A DNA stretch of 64,000 nt from Micromonospora rifamycinica (GTDB lineage Bacteria > Actinomycetota > Actinomycetes > Mycobacteriales > Micromonosporaceae): positions 1,550,001 to 1,614,000 of the forward strand of contig NZ_LT607752.1 of the NCBI RefSeq assembly GCF_900090265.1, in the 5' to 3' direction. The notes under the pieces are model-generated. The model did not search any database, was not told the DNA's origin, and worked only from the letters and a program-made list of their open reading frames with translations. Every line of letters starts with the position of its first letter. Positions within the stretch are counted from its first letter, which is position 1. Below are positions 1-8,484 of the stretch, piece after piece. The position numbers were made by a program, and so were the translations under genes.

Positions 1-330
1 CTCGGTGATCGTGAGGCCTTCGTCTGCGACACCGCGGAACGAGATGCCGTCGGCGGTCTCCACGTCGAACATCAGGACCACGCGAGGGTTGCTGTTCACC
101 TCCCGCCAGTCGACGAGAACGCCGAGCGCGAGCGCCCCCGAACGCAGTTCCGCGTTGCGCTTCCGCGCCTCGCTGCTCATCAGCGGGTTCGGGGCGATCC
201 CGGGGAAGTCAGGCCCGACCCCCAGCGATTCCCGACTCAGGTCGGGCCTGAGCTGGTCCACCTGACCGCTGAGGTTGTTCGTCGAACCGATGATCCTGCC
301 GATCATCGCGCCAAACATCCTGCCGAACAT
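1..330 (-). CDS. Small protein of unknown function, 3' end cut by the window edge
   Basis: The reverse strand is open from an ATG at 330 down to base 1, giving the first 110 codons of a gene that continues to the left. A strong purine-rich ribosome site (GAGGGAGGGG) ends about 4 bases before the ATG and fixes the start. The N-terminus begins MFGRMFGAMIGRIIGS, a short Met/Gly/Ile amphipathic stretch, followed by a soluble region with a Gly/Pro turn around residues 38-50 and beta-like segments after residue 68. I do not recognise a family. The next gene upstream on this strand is the response regulator ending at 465, leaving a 134-bp gap that must hold any separate promoter; no obvious terminator is seen there. 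Reading frame and ribosome site are solid; the function is unknown. Confidence 0.75.
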   Translation of the reverse strand, partial: MFGRMFGAMIGRIIGSTNNLSGQVDQLRPDLSRESLGVGPDFPGIAPNPLMSSEARKRNAELRSGALALGVLVDWREVNSNPRVVLMFDVETADGISFRGVADEGLTITE

Positions 331-464
331 CCTGACCCCTCCCTCACGCCGGTGTCGGAGTCTCGGCCTGGCGCTCCGCCTTACCGTGATTGTATGGCGG
401 CCCTTCCCGAGCGCCATCGCACCGCCCTGTCTCGATGGATCGGCAGGGATCGGGCGACGGGTGC

Positions 465-1067
465 TCAGATCCAGCCCTGTTCCCAGGCGATCGTGGCGGC
501 GGCCGTACGCGAATCGACGTCCAGTTTGGTCATCGCGGACGAGATGTGGTTGCGGGCGGTGCCGTGGGCCAGGCCGAGCTGCCGTGCGATCTCCTTGGTG
601 GGCAGGCCGTCCCGGGTCAGTCGCAGCACGTCGGTCTCCCGGGCCGTCAGCGGGCTCTCCTGCTCGGTGAGCGCCGACGCGGCGAGGCGGGCGTCGATGT
701 AGCGCTCCCCGGCGGCGACCGACCGGATGATCCTGGCCAGCTCCGACGCCGGGGTGGACTTCGGCACGAAGCCGTGTACCCCGGCGCTCAGCGCCCGCTT
801 CAACGTCCCCGGTCGGGCGTGTCGGGTGACGATGACGACCCGCGTCGGGACGAGCCGCAGCAGGCGGCGGGCCGCGTCGACCCCGTCGAGTCCGGGCATC
901 TCAAGGTCGAGCAGGGTCAGGTCGGGGCGGTGGGCGACGGCCGCCGCGACCGCGGCCTCGCCGTCGGCGACGTCCGCGACGACCTCGATGTCGGCCTCCA
1001 GGGAGAGCAGCGCCACGAGCGCGCCCCGGATGAGTTCCTCGTCGTCGGCGATCACGATCCGGATCAC
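465..1067 (-). CDS. NarL/DesR-family response regulator
   Basis: Two-component response regulator of 200 residues. The receiver domain (about residues 1-120) has the acidic pair D8-D9, the phosphoacceptor D54 in the LLDLEMPGLDG context, and the conserved lysine in FVPKS. A LuxR-type helix-turn-helix follows at about residues 137-197 (LTARETDVLRL, then the LPTKEIARQLGL turn). This layout is typical of regulators phosphorylated by DesK-type kinases. Its start overlaps the stop of the kinase gene at 1064 by four bases, so the two are translationally coupled, and an alpha/beta hydrolase gene lies upstream in the same unit. The palindrome at 3340-3359 in front of the unit is a plausible autoregulatory target, but that link is inferred. 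The signal sensed is unknown. Confidence 0.93.
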   Translation of the reverse strand: MIRIVIADDEELIRGALVALLSLEADIEVVADVADGEAAVAAAVAHRPDLTLLDLEMPGLDGVDAARRLLRLVPTRVVIVTRHARPGTLKRALSAGVHGFVPKSTPASELARIIRSVAAGERYIDARLAASALTEQESPLTARETDVLRLTRDGLPTKEIARQLGLAHGTARNHISSAMTKLDVDSRTAAATIAWEQGWI

Positions 1068-2296
1068 CGTCGGGTCCTCCGTCGTCTCCTCGGGGAGGCA
1101 GGCTCCTGTGCTCCGGGCGGGTCGGTGTCCGGCGCGGGAATGCGGACGACCAGCGTGAAGGTGTCCCCCTCGCGGGTGGTCTCGACCGTCCCGCGCTGGG
1201 CCGCGACCCGCCCGGCGAGACCGGCCAGGCCCGTTCCGCCCCGGCGCGGCGCGGCTGCGGCGTCGTTGGTGACGGTCAGCCGGTACTCGGCCGCGACGTG
1301 GACGAGGTCGATGGTGGCCTCGGTCGCTTGGCTGTGCCGCAGCACGTTCGTCACCGCCTCCCTGATCGCGACGGCGAACACCGCGCCGAGGGCCACCGGC
1401 AGGTCCGGTGTCCCGATGCGCGCCGTGCAGCGGATGCCGGCGGAGCGCAGCACCGCCGCCGCGTTGCGCGCCTCCGCCGCGACGGTGACGGTGCGGTAGT
1501 CGTTCACCACGGCGCGGGTGTCGTCGAGGGCCACCCGTGCGATCCGGCGGATCTCGGCGATCTCCCGGCCGGCCCGCTCGGGCTGGCCGGGCAGCAGGCG
1601 TTCCGCCAGTTCACTCTTCAACGCGATCACCTGGAGGTTGTGGCCCTGGATGTCGTGCAGGTCGGTGGCGAACCGGAGCCGTTCCCGCGCCACCGCCAGG
1701 TCGGACGCGAGCCGGCGGGCGTGTTCCAGGCGCAGCACCACCTGGAGCACCCAGACCGCGCTCAGCGGCAGCAGCGTGAACACCGCGAGGGTGCTGAGCA
1801 CGATGGCGTCGGCGGCCGTGTCGGGCGGCGTCCCGACGCGCGACGGGGTCAGCACGCCGGTCAGCCCGCCGAGGCCGATCACCGCCCAGCAGCCGAGGAT
1901 CACCGCCGCCCGCCACCGGCCCCGGACCAGGCAACTGAGCACCCCGCCCGCCATCGCCAGGGTGAACGCCCACCCCCAGCCGGCGAACGGCGGCACGACG
2001 GCCAGCACCCAGACCGCGCCGGACAACGCCAGCAGCACCGGGACGAGCGGATGGCGGGGCGACACCTCGTCGGGGCCGTGCAGCAGCAGGGGGATCGTGG
2101 CCAGGCCGACCAGGACGGCGGCGACCGTCGTGACCAGGAGGGTGACCGCCCGCGCCCCGGTGACCGTGCCCACGCCGAGCAGCACCTGCACCAGGCCGCC
2201 GATGAGCATCCCCAGCCCCAGGGAGAACACCGTGAACAGGCGCATCGCCCGGAGGTCGGCGGTCACCCGTGGGGCACCCTGGCCGGCGTCCGTCAC
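1064..2296 (-). CDS. DesK-like sensor histidine kinase
   Basis: Membrane histidine kinase of 410 residues. The first ~190 residues hold about six hydrophobic segments with almost no extracytoplasmic loop, as in intramembrane-sensing DesK-type kinases. A HisKA_3 dimerisation box follows, with the phosphoacceptor histidine in DLHDIQGHNLQ, then an HATPase_c domain with the N-box (REAVTNVLRHS) and a glycine-rich G2 box (GTGLAGLAGRV). The C-terminus is a short Arg-rich tail. The gene sits four bases after the hydrolase stop and overlaps the regulator start, so hydrolase, kinase and regulator form one transcript. Kinases of this type often respond to membrane state or envelope-active compounds; whether the hydrolase is a target or part of the response is not shown by the sequence. 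Confidence 0.92.
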   Translation of the reverse strand: MTDAGQGAPRVTADLRAMRLFTVFSLGLGMLIGGLVQVLLGVGTVTGARAVTLLVTTVAAVLVGLATIPLLLHGPDEVSPRHPLVPVLLALSGAVWVLAVVPPFAGWGWAFTLAMAGGVLSCLVRGRWRAAVILGCWAVIGLGGLTGVLTPSRVGTPPDTAADAIVLSTLAVFTLLPLSAVWVLQVVLRLEHARRLASDLAVARERLRFATDLHDIQGHNLQVIALKSELAERLLPGQPERAGREIAEIRRIARVALDDTRAVVNDYRTVTVAAEARNAAAVLRSAGIRCTARIGTPDLPVALGAVFAVAIREAVTNVLRHSQATEATIDLVHVAAEYRLTVTNDAAAAPRRGGTGLAGLAGRVAAQRGTVETTREGDTFTLVVRIPAPDTDPPGAQEPASPRRRRRTRR

Positions 2297-2300
2297 CGGC

Positions 2301-3245
2301 TCAGCGTAGCGACAGCGGCGTCAGGAACGCCCTGGTCTGCTGCGCGATCTCCGCCGACCGGGTGTGGTGCAGGTAGTGGTCGCCCGCCAGGAGGACGACC
2401 CGGCCGTCCTCGACGCTCGCCGCCTGCCGCTCGTGCAGCGCGACCCAACCCGGCACGTCATGATCGTCTGAGCGGACGAACAGCAGCACCGGCAGCTCCC
2501 TGGGGAAGGTCTTCCCGCTGACAGCGGCGAAGTTCGCCGAGGCGTACTCCATCTCGTTCACCATCGTCGGGGCCGCCGCGTTCCGCGCGGTGAGCAGCCT
2601 CAGCTGTTCCCGGGTCCGCTCGTCGTAGGGCAGGCCCGCGTAGGGGTCGTCGGCGATCGCGGCGAGCGCGCGGGTGACGCCCAGCCGGCTGAGGCCGACG
2701 ATCACCCCGGTCGGGATCGGGTCGTCCCAGCCGGGTTGGTCGGGGACGCTGCTGTCGATGCCGACGAAGGCGACGAGTTCGTCGGCGTAGCTGGCGGCGT
2801 AGGTCAGCGCGTAGATCCCGGCGATCGAGTGGCCCATCAGCACGTACCGGTCGATGCCGAGGTGCCGGAGCGCCTCGTGCACCTCCCGGGTGATGTTCGC
2901 GGCGGTGCGGTCGGTGTCGGCGGGGTCGCTCAGGCCGGTGCCGAACGGTTCGACCGCGACGACCCGGTAGGTGCTCTCCAACTGCGCGATCAGCGGCTGG
3001 AAGTCGAGCGCGGGGGCGGCGGTGCCGAGGCCGGGCAGGAGCACGATCGTCTCGGCACCGCTACCCGCGACCACCACGTTCATCCGCCTGCCGTCCACCG
3101 GCACGAGTTGCCCGTACCGGCTGATCGAGGAGGCTTCCGACTTCGTCGCCACGACGTTCACCACGGCGGTGGTCGCGAGCAGGAGCACCGGCAGGGCGAC
3201 CAGGACACCGACGGTGGTGAGCACGACTCGCACGGGTCTACGCAT
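2301..3245 (-). CDS. Membrane-anchored alpha/beta hydrolase
   Basis: Serine hydrolase of the alpha/beta fold, 314 residues from the ATG at 3245; an upstream in-frame ATG at 3296 has no ribosome site, whereas GAGAAC precedes the chosen one. An N-terminal transmembrane segment or uncleaved signal (about residues 5-30, Val/Leu/Ala-rich after MRRPVR) should place the catalytic domain outside the membrane. The oxyanion region LLPGLG, the nucleophile elbow GHSIAG, an Asp in RSDDHD and a His in GDHYLHH form a plausible triad. The substrate cannot be told from sequence; esterases, lipases and epoxide-hydrolase-like enzymes share this layout. It is the first gene of a unit with a two-component system, four bases upstream of the kinase. 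Confidence 0.88.
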   Translation of the reverse strand: MRRPVRVVLTTVGVLVALPVLLLATTAVVNVVATKSEASSISRYGQLVPVDGRRMNVVVAGSGAETIVLLPGLGTAAPALDFQPLIAQLESTYRVVAVEPFGTGLSDPADTDRTAANITREVHEALRHLGIDRYVLMGHSIAGIYALTYAASYADELVAFVGIDSSVPDQPGWDDPIPTGVIVGLSRLGVTRALAAIADDPYAGLPYDERTREQLRLLTARNAAAPTMVNEMEYASANFAAVSGKTFPRELPVLLFVRSDDHDVPGWVALHERQAASVEDGRVVLLAGDHYLHHTRSAEIAQQTRAFLTPLSLR

Positions 3246-3339
3246 GGGGTTCTCATTTCGGATCGGCGGTGCGTCCGGATCGCTCCGGTGCTGCATGACC
3301 AGCCAATCAACCGCGCGAGGGGCGGGGTAAGTGTCCGGC

Positions 3340-3359
3340 TGTCACGACCGGTCGTGACA
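3340..3359. promoter_or_regulatory. Perfect 20-bp palindrome upstream of the hydrolase-kinase-regulator unit
   Basis: TGTCACGACCGGTCGTGACA is identical to its reverse complement. It lies about 95 bases upstream of the hydrolase ATG (3245), in a short stretch less GC-rich than its surroundings (ACAAAAAGTCAT follows it). A dimeric regulator, most simply the LuxR-type regulator at 465-1067, could bind here; this is inferred from position and symmetry only. Confidence 0.55.
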
Positions 3360-3485
3360 AAAAGTCATGGTGTGCCACGCGCAGGTGCCGACCCCGACCC
3401 GCCGCCCCGTCCGAGCTCGCCGGCTCTCCCGACCGCCGGGACCGGTCGGCCCGACCGCCGGGGGGCGGTTGCGGCCCACGACCAC

Positions 3486-3536
3486 CGACGGCGCGGCGGC
3501 CACCCCCCCGGGCCGGGGGTGGCCGCCGCGCCGTCG
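3486..3536 (-). terminator. Strong hairpin terminator after the ABC transporter operon
   Basis: Two perfectly complementary 22-base arms (3486-3507 and 3515-3536) are separated by a 7-base loop, forming an almost all-GC stem 20 bases beyond the stop codon of the last permease (3557). No T-run follows, as is common for actinomycete terminators. Confidence 0.75.
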
Positions 3537-3556
3537 TGGCGGACCGGAGCTTCCGG

Positions 3557-4471
3557 TCAGGTGGTGCCGCGTTGGAAGGGTTGGGCCAGTGCCCGGGGCT
3601 CGCGGTGCGAGGTGGCGAACACCAGCATCGCCAGCAGCGCCAGCAGGTAGGGCGCGGCGATCAGCAGCTGCGAGTTCATGGTGACCCCGAGCGCCGGCAG
3701 CGCCAGCCGCATCGCATCGGCCAGGCCGAAGACGACACAGCCGATCAGGGTACGGCCGAGCCGCCAGGCCCCGAAGATGACCGCCGCGATGACCAGGTAG
3801 CCCCGGCCGGCGGTCATGTTCTGGTTGAACGACCCCACCTCACCGACGGCCAGGTAGGCCCCGCCGAGCCCGGCGAGCAGCCCGCACCAGAGCAGCGCCT
3901 GCCGCCGTCGCTTGTTGACCTCGATGCCGCTGACGTCGGCGGCCTGCGGGTTCTCCCCCACCGCCCGCAGCTCCAGCCCCCACCGGCTGCGTTCCACCAA
4001 CCACCAGGTCAGCGGGACCACCGCCAGCAGCAGATAGACCGGCCAGCGTTGGACGAACAGCATCGGACCGACGATCGGGATGTCCCGCAGCACCGGGACG
4101 TCGACCTGCCAGACCTGGTGGCCGGTGAAGGTGCTCACCGTGATCAGGTAGCTGGTCAGGCCGAGCACCAGCGCGTTGAGCACCAGGCCGACGACGAAGG
4201 TGTTGATCTGCACCCGGTGCGACAGGACACCGTGCACGAACGCCACCGCCACGCCGATCAGCGCGCCCGCCACCAGGCCGACGGTGGCGCTCCCGGTGGC
4301 GCTGGCGACCGCGATCGACCCGAACGCCGCGCCGAGCATCATCGCCTCGACCGAGATGTTCAGGGTGCCGGCGCGCTGGGCGACGTACTCCCCGCAGGCG
4401 GCAAAAGCCAGCGGCACGGTGAGCCGGGCCCCGCTGGAGAGGATGGTGGCGATGTTGTCGGCGGCGCTCAT
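3557..4471 (-). CDS. ABC transporter permease, nucleoside/BMP type, second subunit
   Basis: Integral membrane permease of 304 residues related to the YufQ/NupQ-type subunits that work with BMP-family binding proteins. The true start is the ATG at 4471, which overlaps the stop of the first permease (ATGA); the open frame upstream is a shadow of that gene. Eight or more hydrophobic helices are visible, with the conserved cytoplasmic loop containing GENPQAADVSGIEVNKRR and the family-typical motifs GTLNISVEAMMLGAAF near the N-terminus and FNQNMTAGRGYLVIAAVIFG in the second half. It ends about 20 bases before a strong hairpin. It should form the heteromeric channel with the product of 4468-5784, powered by the ATPase at 5784-7367. 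Confidence 0.9.
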   Translation of the reverse strand: MSAADNIATILSSGARLTVPLAFAACGEYVAQRAGTLNISVEAMMLGAAFGSIAVASATGSATVGLVAGALIGVAVAFVHGVLSHRVQINTFVVGLVLNALVLGLTSYLITVSTFTGHQVWQVDVPVLRDIPIVGPMLFVQRWPVYLLLAVVPLTWWLVERSRWGLELRAVGENPQAADVSGIEVNKRRRQALLWCGLLAGLGGAYLAVGEVGSFNQNMTAGRGYLVIAAVIFGAWRLGRTLIGCVVFGLADAMRLALPALGVTMNSQLLIAAPYLLALLAMLVFATSHREPRALAQPFQRGTT

Positions 4472-5784
4472 GCCAACCTGCCTTCCATGGCGTCCTTGGT
4501 GCCGGCGGTCCCGGCGTCGCCGGGGTCCGCCGGTGGCGGCGCGGTGGTCCGGGGGCCGGGCACCGGGGCCGTCGATCCGGCCGGGGCCGAGCCGTCGGCC
4601 GGGGCCGTCGGCGCCGGAACAGCCGTCGGAGCGGTCGGCGTCGGCGGGGTGGCGGTGGGGGCCGCCGGCTCGTCGGCCAGGCGACGTCGACGCAGCATGC
4701 CGATCACCACCGGGGGCGCGACGAAGGCCAGCACCAGCAGCGCCTTGACCACGTCGACCAGGAACGACGGCACACCGGTGGCGGCCAGGAAGCTGCCGCC
4801 GGCCCGCAGCACGCCGAACAGCACCGCCACCGGGATGGCGAGCAGCGGATTGTTCCGGGCGACCAGGGCGACCAGCAGGCCGTCCCAGCCGATGTTGAGC
4901 GACATCCCCGGCTGCAACCGGTTGGTGCCGACCGGGCTGGTCAGCAGCAGCGCCCCGGCCAGACCGGCCAGCGCCCCGGAGATCGCCAGGGCGATGCCGC
5001 CGAGGGCGCCGACCCGCACACCGGCGTGCCGGGCCGCCGCCGGATTGAGACCGACCATCTTCAACCGGAAACCCCAGCGGGTACGGGCCATCACCAGCGC
5101 CAGCACCACCGCCACCACGACGGCCAGCACCAGACCGCCGTTGAGCTGGAGGTTCGGGTATTCGCCGAGGGAGGTGAGCCGGGCGTTCTCCGGCACCGGG
5201 TTGGACTGCGGGGACAGCGTGCCCCGGCCCAGCCGGGACTCCTGGAGCAGCCACGGCGTGTTCACCGCGAACGAGATGAGCTGCTGGGCCAGGAAGGTCA
5301 TCAGCATCGTGCTCACCACGATGTTGACGCCCCGGAACCGGTACATCAACGCGCTGAGCCCGGCCCAGACGCCGGCACCGACCACCGAGGCGAGCAGCAC
5401 CAGGACCAGCAGCAGCGGTCCGGGTACGGCCAGCCGCAGGCCGACCCACGCGCCGGCGAGCGCGCCGATCAGCACCTGCCCCTCCTGGCCGATGTTGAAG
5501 AAGCCGGAGCGGGCGCTGACGCAGGCCCCGACGGCGACCAGCAGCAGCGGCGCGACGTACAGCAGGGAGGTGGACCAGGCCGCCGGGGAGGCCATGCTGC
5601 CCTGGTAGAGCGCCTTGGTGGAGGCTGTCGGCGAGCCGCCGGTGACCGCGATCAGCAGCGCGGACAGGCCGAGCGCGACGCCCACCGTGGCGACCGTGGC
5701 GAGGCCGACCTGCCAGCCGCCGGGTCCGGGGTTGAGCCGGCGCAGCAGCCGCTGGCCGGTGCCGTCGATACCGAGGGTCGCCAT
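4468..5784 (-). CDS. ABC transporter permease, nucleoside/BMP type, first subunit with a long disordered tail
   Basis: Integral membrane permease of 438 residues, YufP/NupP-like. Hydrophobic helices run from about residue 20 to 365; the motif SGFFNIGQEGQVLIGALAGA and the loop GLNPAAARHAGVRVGALG are typical of this subunit. The last ~70 residues are an unusual cytoplasmic tail, an Arg cluster (RRRRLADE) followed by Pro/Thr/Ala repeats such as TPPTPTAPTAVPAPTAPADG, which ordinary family members lack. The start overlaps the ATPase stop by one base (TGATG) and its stop overlaps the next permease start. It transports whatever the lipoprotein at 7405-8484 binds, probably a nucleoside, nucleobase or similar heterocycle, on family grounds. 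Confidence 0.9.
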   Translation of the reverse strand: MATLGIDGTGQRLLRRLNPGPGGWQVGLATVATVGVALGLSALLIAVTGGSPTASTKALYQGSMASPAAWSTSLLYVAPLLLVAVGACVSARSGFFNIGQEGQVLIGALAGAWVGLRLAVPGPLLLVLVLLASVVGAGVWAGLSALMYRFRGVNIVVSTMLMTFLAQQLISFAVNTPWLLQESRLGRGTLSPQSNPVPENARLTSLGEYPNLQLNGGLVLAVVVAVVLALVMARTRWGFRLKMVGLNPAAARHAGVRVGALGGIALAISGALAGLAGALLLTSPVGTNRLQPGMSLNIGWDGLLVALVARNNPLLAIPVAVLFGVLRAGGSFLAATGVPSFLVDVVKALLVLAFVAPPVVIGMLRRRRLADEPAAPTATPPTPTAPTAVPAPTAPADGSAPAGSTAPVPGPRTTAPPPADPGDAGTAGTKDAMEGRLA

Positions 5785-7367
5785 CAGTGACTCACCCCGC
5801 CGACCAGCATGCCGAGCCGCTCGGCGGTGGCCTCGGCGGTGGGGAGCACCCCGACGATCCGGCCGGAGGAGATCACCGCGATCCGGTTGGCCAGGGCCAT
5901 CACCTCCTCCAGTTCCGTGGAGATCAGCAACACCGCCACCCCTTCCGCGGCGGCCTGCCGCAGCCGCACGTACATGTCTTCGATCGCGCCGACGTCCAGC
6001 CCGTGGGTGGGCTGGGCGGCGACCAGCGCCTTCGGCCCGGCCGACAGCTCCCGGGCCAGCACCACCCGCTGCTGGTTGCCGCCGGAGAGGCTGCGCAGCG
6101 GGGTGTCCGGCGAGGGGGCGACGATGTTGAACTCGGCCATCTGCCGCTGGGCGATCCGGTGCATCCGCCGCCGGCTGAGCACCCCCCGGGTGGTGACCCC
6201 GGCGAGGGACTTCATCACCAGGTTCTCGGCGACGCTCATGTCCAGCACCACGCCGGAGTGGTGCCGGTCCTCGGGCACGATGCCGAGGCCCGCGTGGTGC
6301 AGCGCGCCGGGACGCACCAGGTCGACCGGCCGGCCGTCGATCTCGACCGTGCCGGAGTCGGGGACCAGCAGCCCGGACAGCAGCTCACCGACGGTGGCCT
6401 GGCCGTTGCCCTCGACGCCGTACAGGCCGACGATCTCGCCGGGCGCCACGTCGAGGCTGAGCTTGTCCAGCACCGGCAGGCCGCCGATGAGCAGGGTCAC
6501 CTCGCGCAGCCGCAACGCCGCCGGCTGCTCCGACGGTGCCGGGTCGCCGGCCGCCGGGGCGGCGGTGACCTCCTCGACCGGTTCGGGACGCTCGACGGGC
6601 AGCAGGCCCAGCGCCGCGCTCTCGGTCTGCAACGACACCTCCCGGCCGACCATCTGCCGGGCGAGTTCCTGGGCGGTGGTGTCCCGGGTCGCGCCGTGGA
6701 ACGCCACCGCGCCACGCCGCAGCACGGTCACCCGGTCGGTGGCCGCCATGATCTCGGCGAGCTTGTGGCTGATCAGGATGACCGCCCGCCGTTCCGCCTG
6801 CACCACCCGGCGCAGCACGGTGAACAGCTCCGCCGACTCGGCCTGGGTGAGCACCGAGGTCGGCTCGTCCAGGATCAGGATGGACGGGTCACGGCGCAGG
6901 CACTTGATCAGCTCGACCCGCTGCCGTTCCCCGGCCGAGAGCCGGTCCACCCGCACGTTCGGGTCGATGGGCAGCCCGTAGCGACGGGACACCTCCTCGA
7001 CCTGGGCGCAGGCCGCCGCCCGGTCGATCCGCCCGGTGTCGCCGAGGATGACGTTCTCCCAGACGGTGAGCGGTTCGATCAGGCTGAAGTGCTGGTGCAC
7101 CATGCCCAGGCCGAGGTCGGCGGCGACCTGCGGACTGTCGATCTCGACCGGTTCGGTGCCGCGCGTGATGGTGCCGGCGTCGCGGTGCACCAACCCGAGC
7201 AGGATCTTCATCAGGGTCGACTTTCCGGCCCCGTTCTCGCCGAGCAGGCCGTGGATCTCGCCGGGTCGTACGGCGAGATCCACGGCGTCGCAGGCGACGA
7301 CCGGACCGTAACGCTTGCTGACTCCGCGCAGGGTGAGAGCCGGCGTCAGCTGGTCGTCAACGTCCAC
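5784..7367 (-). CDS. ABC transporter ATP-binding protein with two nucleotide-binding domains
   Basis: ATPase of 527 residues with tandem ABC domains, as in sugar and nucleoside (YufO/RbsA-like) importers. Domain 1 has the Walker A GENGAGKST, a signature LSAGERQRVE and Walker B ILILDEPTS. Domain 2 has a degenerate P-loop (GVEGNGQATV), the signature LSGGNQQRVV and an altered Walker B (ALVAAQPTHGLD), which is normal for this family, where the second site is weak. A Pro/Ala/Glu-rich linker joins them at about residues 245-275. I chose the GTG at 7367 because GAGGTGA lies about 7 bases before it; the in-frame GTG at 7379 overlaps that ribosome site. It lies 37 bases after the binding-protein stop and overlaps the first permease. 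Confidence 0.92.
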   Translation of the reverse strand: MDVDDQLTPALTLRGVSKRYGPVVACDAVDLAVRPGEIHGLLGENGAGKSTLMKILLGLVHRDAGTITRGTEPVEIDSPQVAADLGLGMVHQHFSLIEPLTVWENVILGDTGRIDRAAACAQVEEVSRRYGLPIDPNVRVDRLSAGERQRVELIKCLRRDPSILILDEPTSVLTQAESAELFTVLRRVVQAERRAVILISHKLAEIMAATDRVTVLRRGAVAFHGATRDTTAQELARQMVGREVSLQTESAALGLLPVERPEPVEEVTAAPAAGDPAPSEQPAALRLREVTLLIGGLPVLDKLSLDVAPGEIVGLYGVEGNGQATVGELLSGLLVPDSGTVEIDGRPVDLVRPGALHHAGLGIVPEDRHHSGVVLDMSVAENLVMKSLAGVTTRGVLSRRRMHRIAQRQMAEFNIVAPSPDTPLRSLSGGNQQRVVLARELSAGPKALVAAQPTHGLDVGAIEDMYVRLRQAAAEGVAVLLISTELEEVMALANRIAVISSGRIVGVLPTAEATAERLGMLVGGVSH

Positions 7368-7404
7368 AGTCCGTTTCACCTCGTTGGTCGTCGGGCAGCG
7401 GGGG

Positions 7405-8484
7405 TCAGGAGCCGAGCTTGGCGACCGTCGCGGCGGTGTCGGTCTTGCCGCTGGCCACGTCAGCCACGAAGGCGTCCATCTTCTGGGTCTGCTCCGGGGT
7501 CGGCTTGCAGATCTTGACGGCCGGGTACGGGTCCTTGCCCAGCTCCCACTTCTTGGTGGTGCCGAGGGTCATCTCGCCCTTGGCGAACAGCTCCAGCGCG
7601 GCGGCGAAGTACGCGCCCGGGTCGAAGATGACCGAGATGTCGAAGCGCGGGTCGGTCGAGTCGCACCGGTCGGTGCCCGGGGTCAGGGTGAGCGCACCGC
7701 CGGTGTTGGCCAGCTTGGCGGCGGCGTCGGTGGCCCCGCCCAGGTACGGGTAGACGACCTTGACGCCCTGGCTGATCTGCGCCTGGACGGCCTCCCGGGC
7801 CTTCGCCGAGTCGTTGAAGTCACCGGTGTAGGTGGTCACCAGGGTCGCGTCCGGCACCACCATCCGGATGCCCGCCTTGTACGCCTTGGCGGCGTTGACC
7901 GAGAAGTCGGCCTCCATGCCGGTGACGAAGCCGGCCTTGGTGGCGTTCTTCTGCTGCATGACCAGGCCGGTGGCGTACCCGGCGGCGAGCATGCTCTGGT
8001 TGGGGTCGTCGCTGGACAGGGTGACCCGGGGCGTCTGCGGGATGTTCTCCGACGACGGCACGTACCAGGAGGTCTTGGCGCAGACCGCCTCCTCGGAGGC
8101 GGGGATGGCGTCCTTCAGCTCGGACGCCCCCAGCGCGACCATGTCCACGCCCTGCTGACACAGCGCGCGGGCGGCGCTGAGCGCCTCGGTCGGCGGCACG
8201 TTGCCGCGCTTGATGACCTGCCAGCCCTTCTCGGTGGCGAACTTCTCGGCACCGACCACGAAGCTCTCGTAGTAGCCGTTGTCGTTGATGTCGCCGGGGC
8301 TGAGCACCCCGATGACGACCTTGCCGTCACCGTTGGCGTCGGGCTGCCCGGCGGGGGCCGTACCGCTGCTGGCCGACCCTCCCGCCGACGGCGCGGTCGC
8401 GTCGTTGCTGGCGCAACCGACCAGGGCGAATCCCAGCGCCCCGGCGAGCAACGCCGCCGGACCCCGAGCAATCCTCATTGTCAT
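7405..8484 (-). CDS. BMP-family substrate-binding lipoprotein
   Basis: Periplasmic-type binding protein of 359 residues, tethered as a lipoprotein: the N-terminal signal ends in a lipobox ALVGC with Cys24, followed by a Ser/Gly/Ala-rich linker. The mature part has the fold pattern of BMP (basic membrane protein/PnrA-like) receptors, for example VIGVLSPGDINDNGYYESF near residue 55, GMEADFSVNAAKAYKAGIR in the middle and the hinge segment KVVYPYLGGATDAAAK. Known relatives bind purine nucleosides, but the family also takes other ligands. The ATG at 8484 overlaps the stop of the amidohydrolase by four bases, and the ATPase follows 37 bases later. The coupled amidohydrolase suggests the imported compound is opened or deaminated by it. 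Confidence 0.92.
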   Translation of the reverse strand: MTMRIARGPAALLAGALGFALVGCASNDATAPSAGGSASSGTAPAGQPDANGDGKVVIGVLSPGDINDNGYYESFVVGAEKFATEKGWQVIKRGNVPPTEALSAARALCQQGVDMVALGASELKDAIPASEEAVCAKTSWYVPSSENIPQTPRVTLSSDDPNQSMLAAGYATGLVMQQKNATKAGFVTGMEADFSVNAAKAYKAGIRMVVPDATLVTTYTGDFNDSAKAREAVQAQISQGVKVVYPYLGGATDAAAKLANTGGALTLTPGTDRCDSTDPRFDISVIFDPGAYFAAALELFAKGEMTLGTTKKWELGKDPYPAVKICKPTPEQTQKMDAFVADVASGKTDTAATVAKLGS

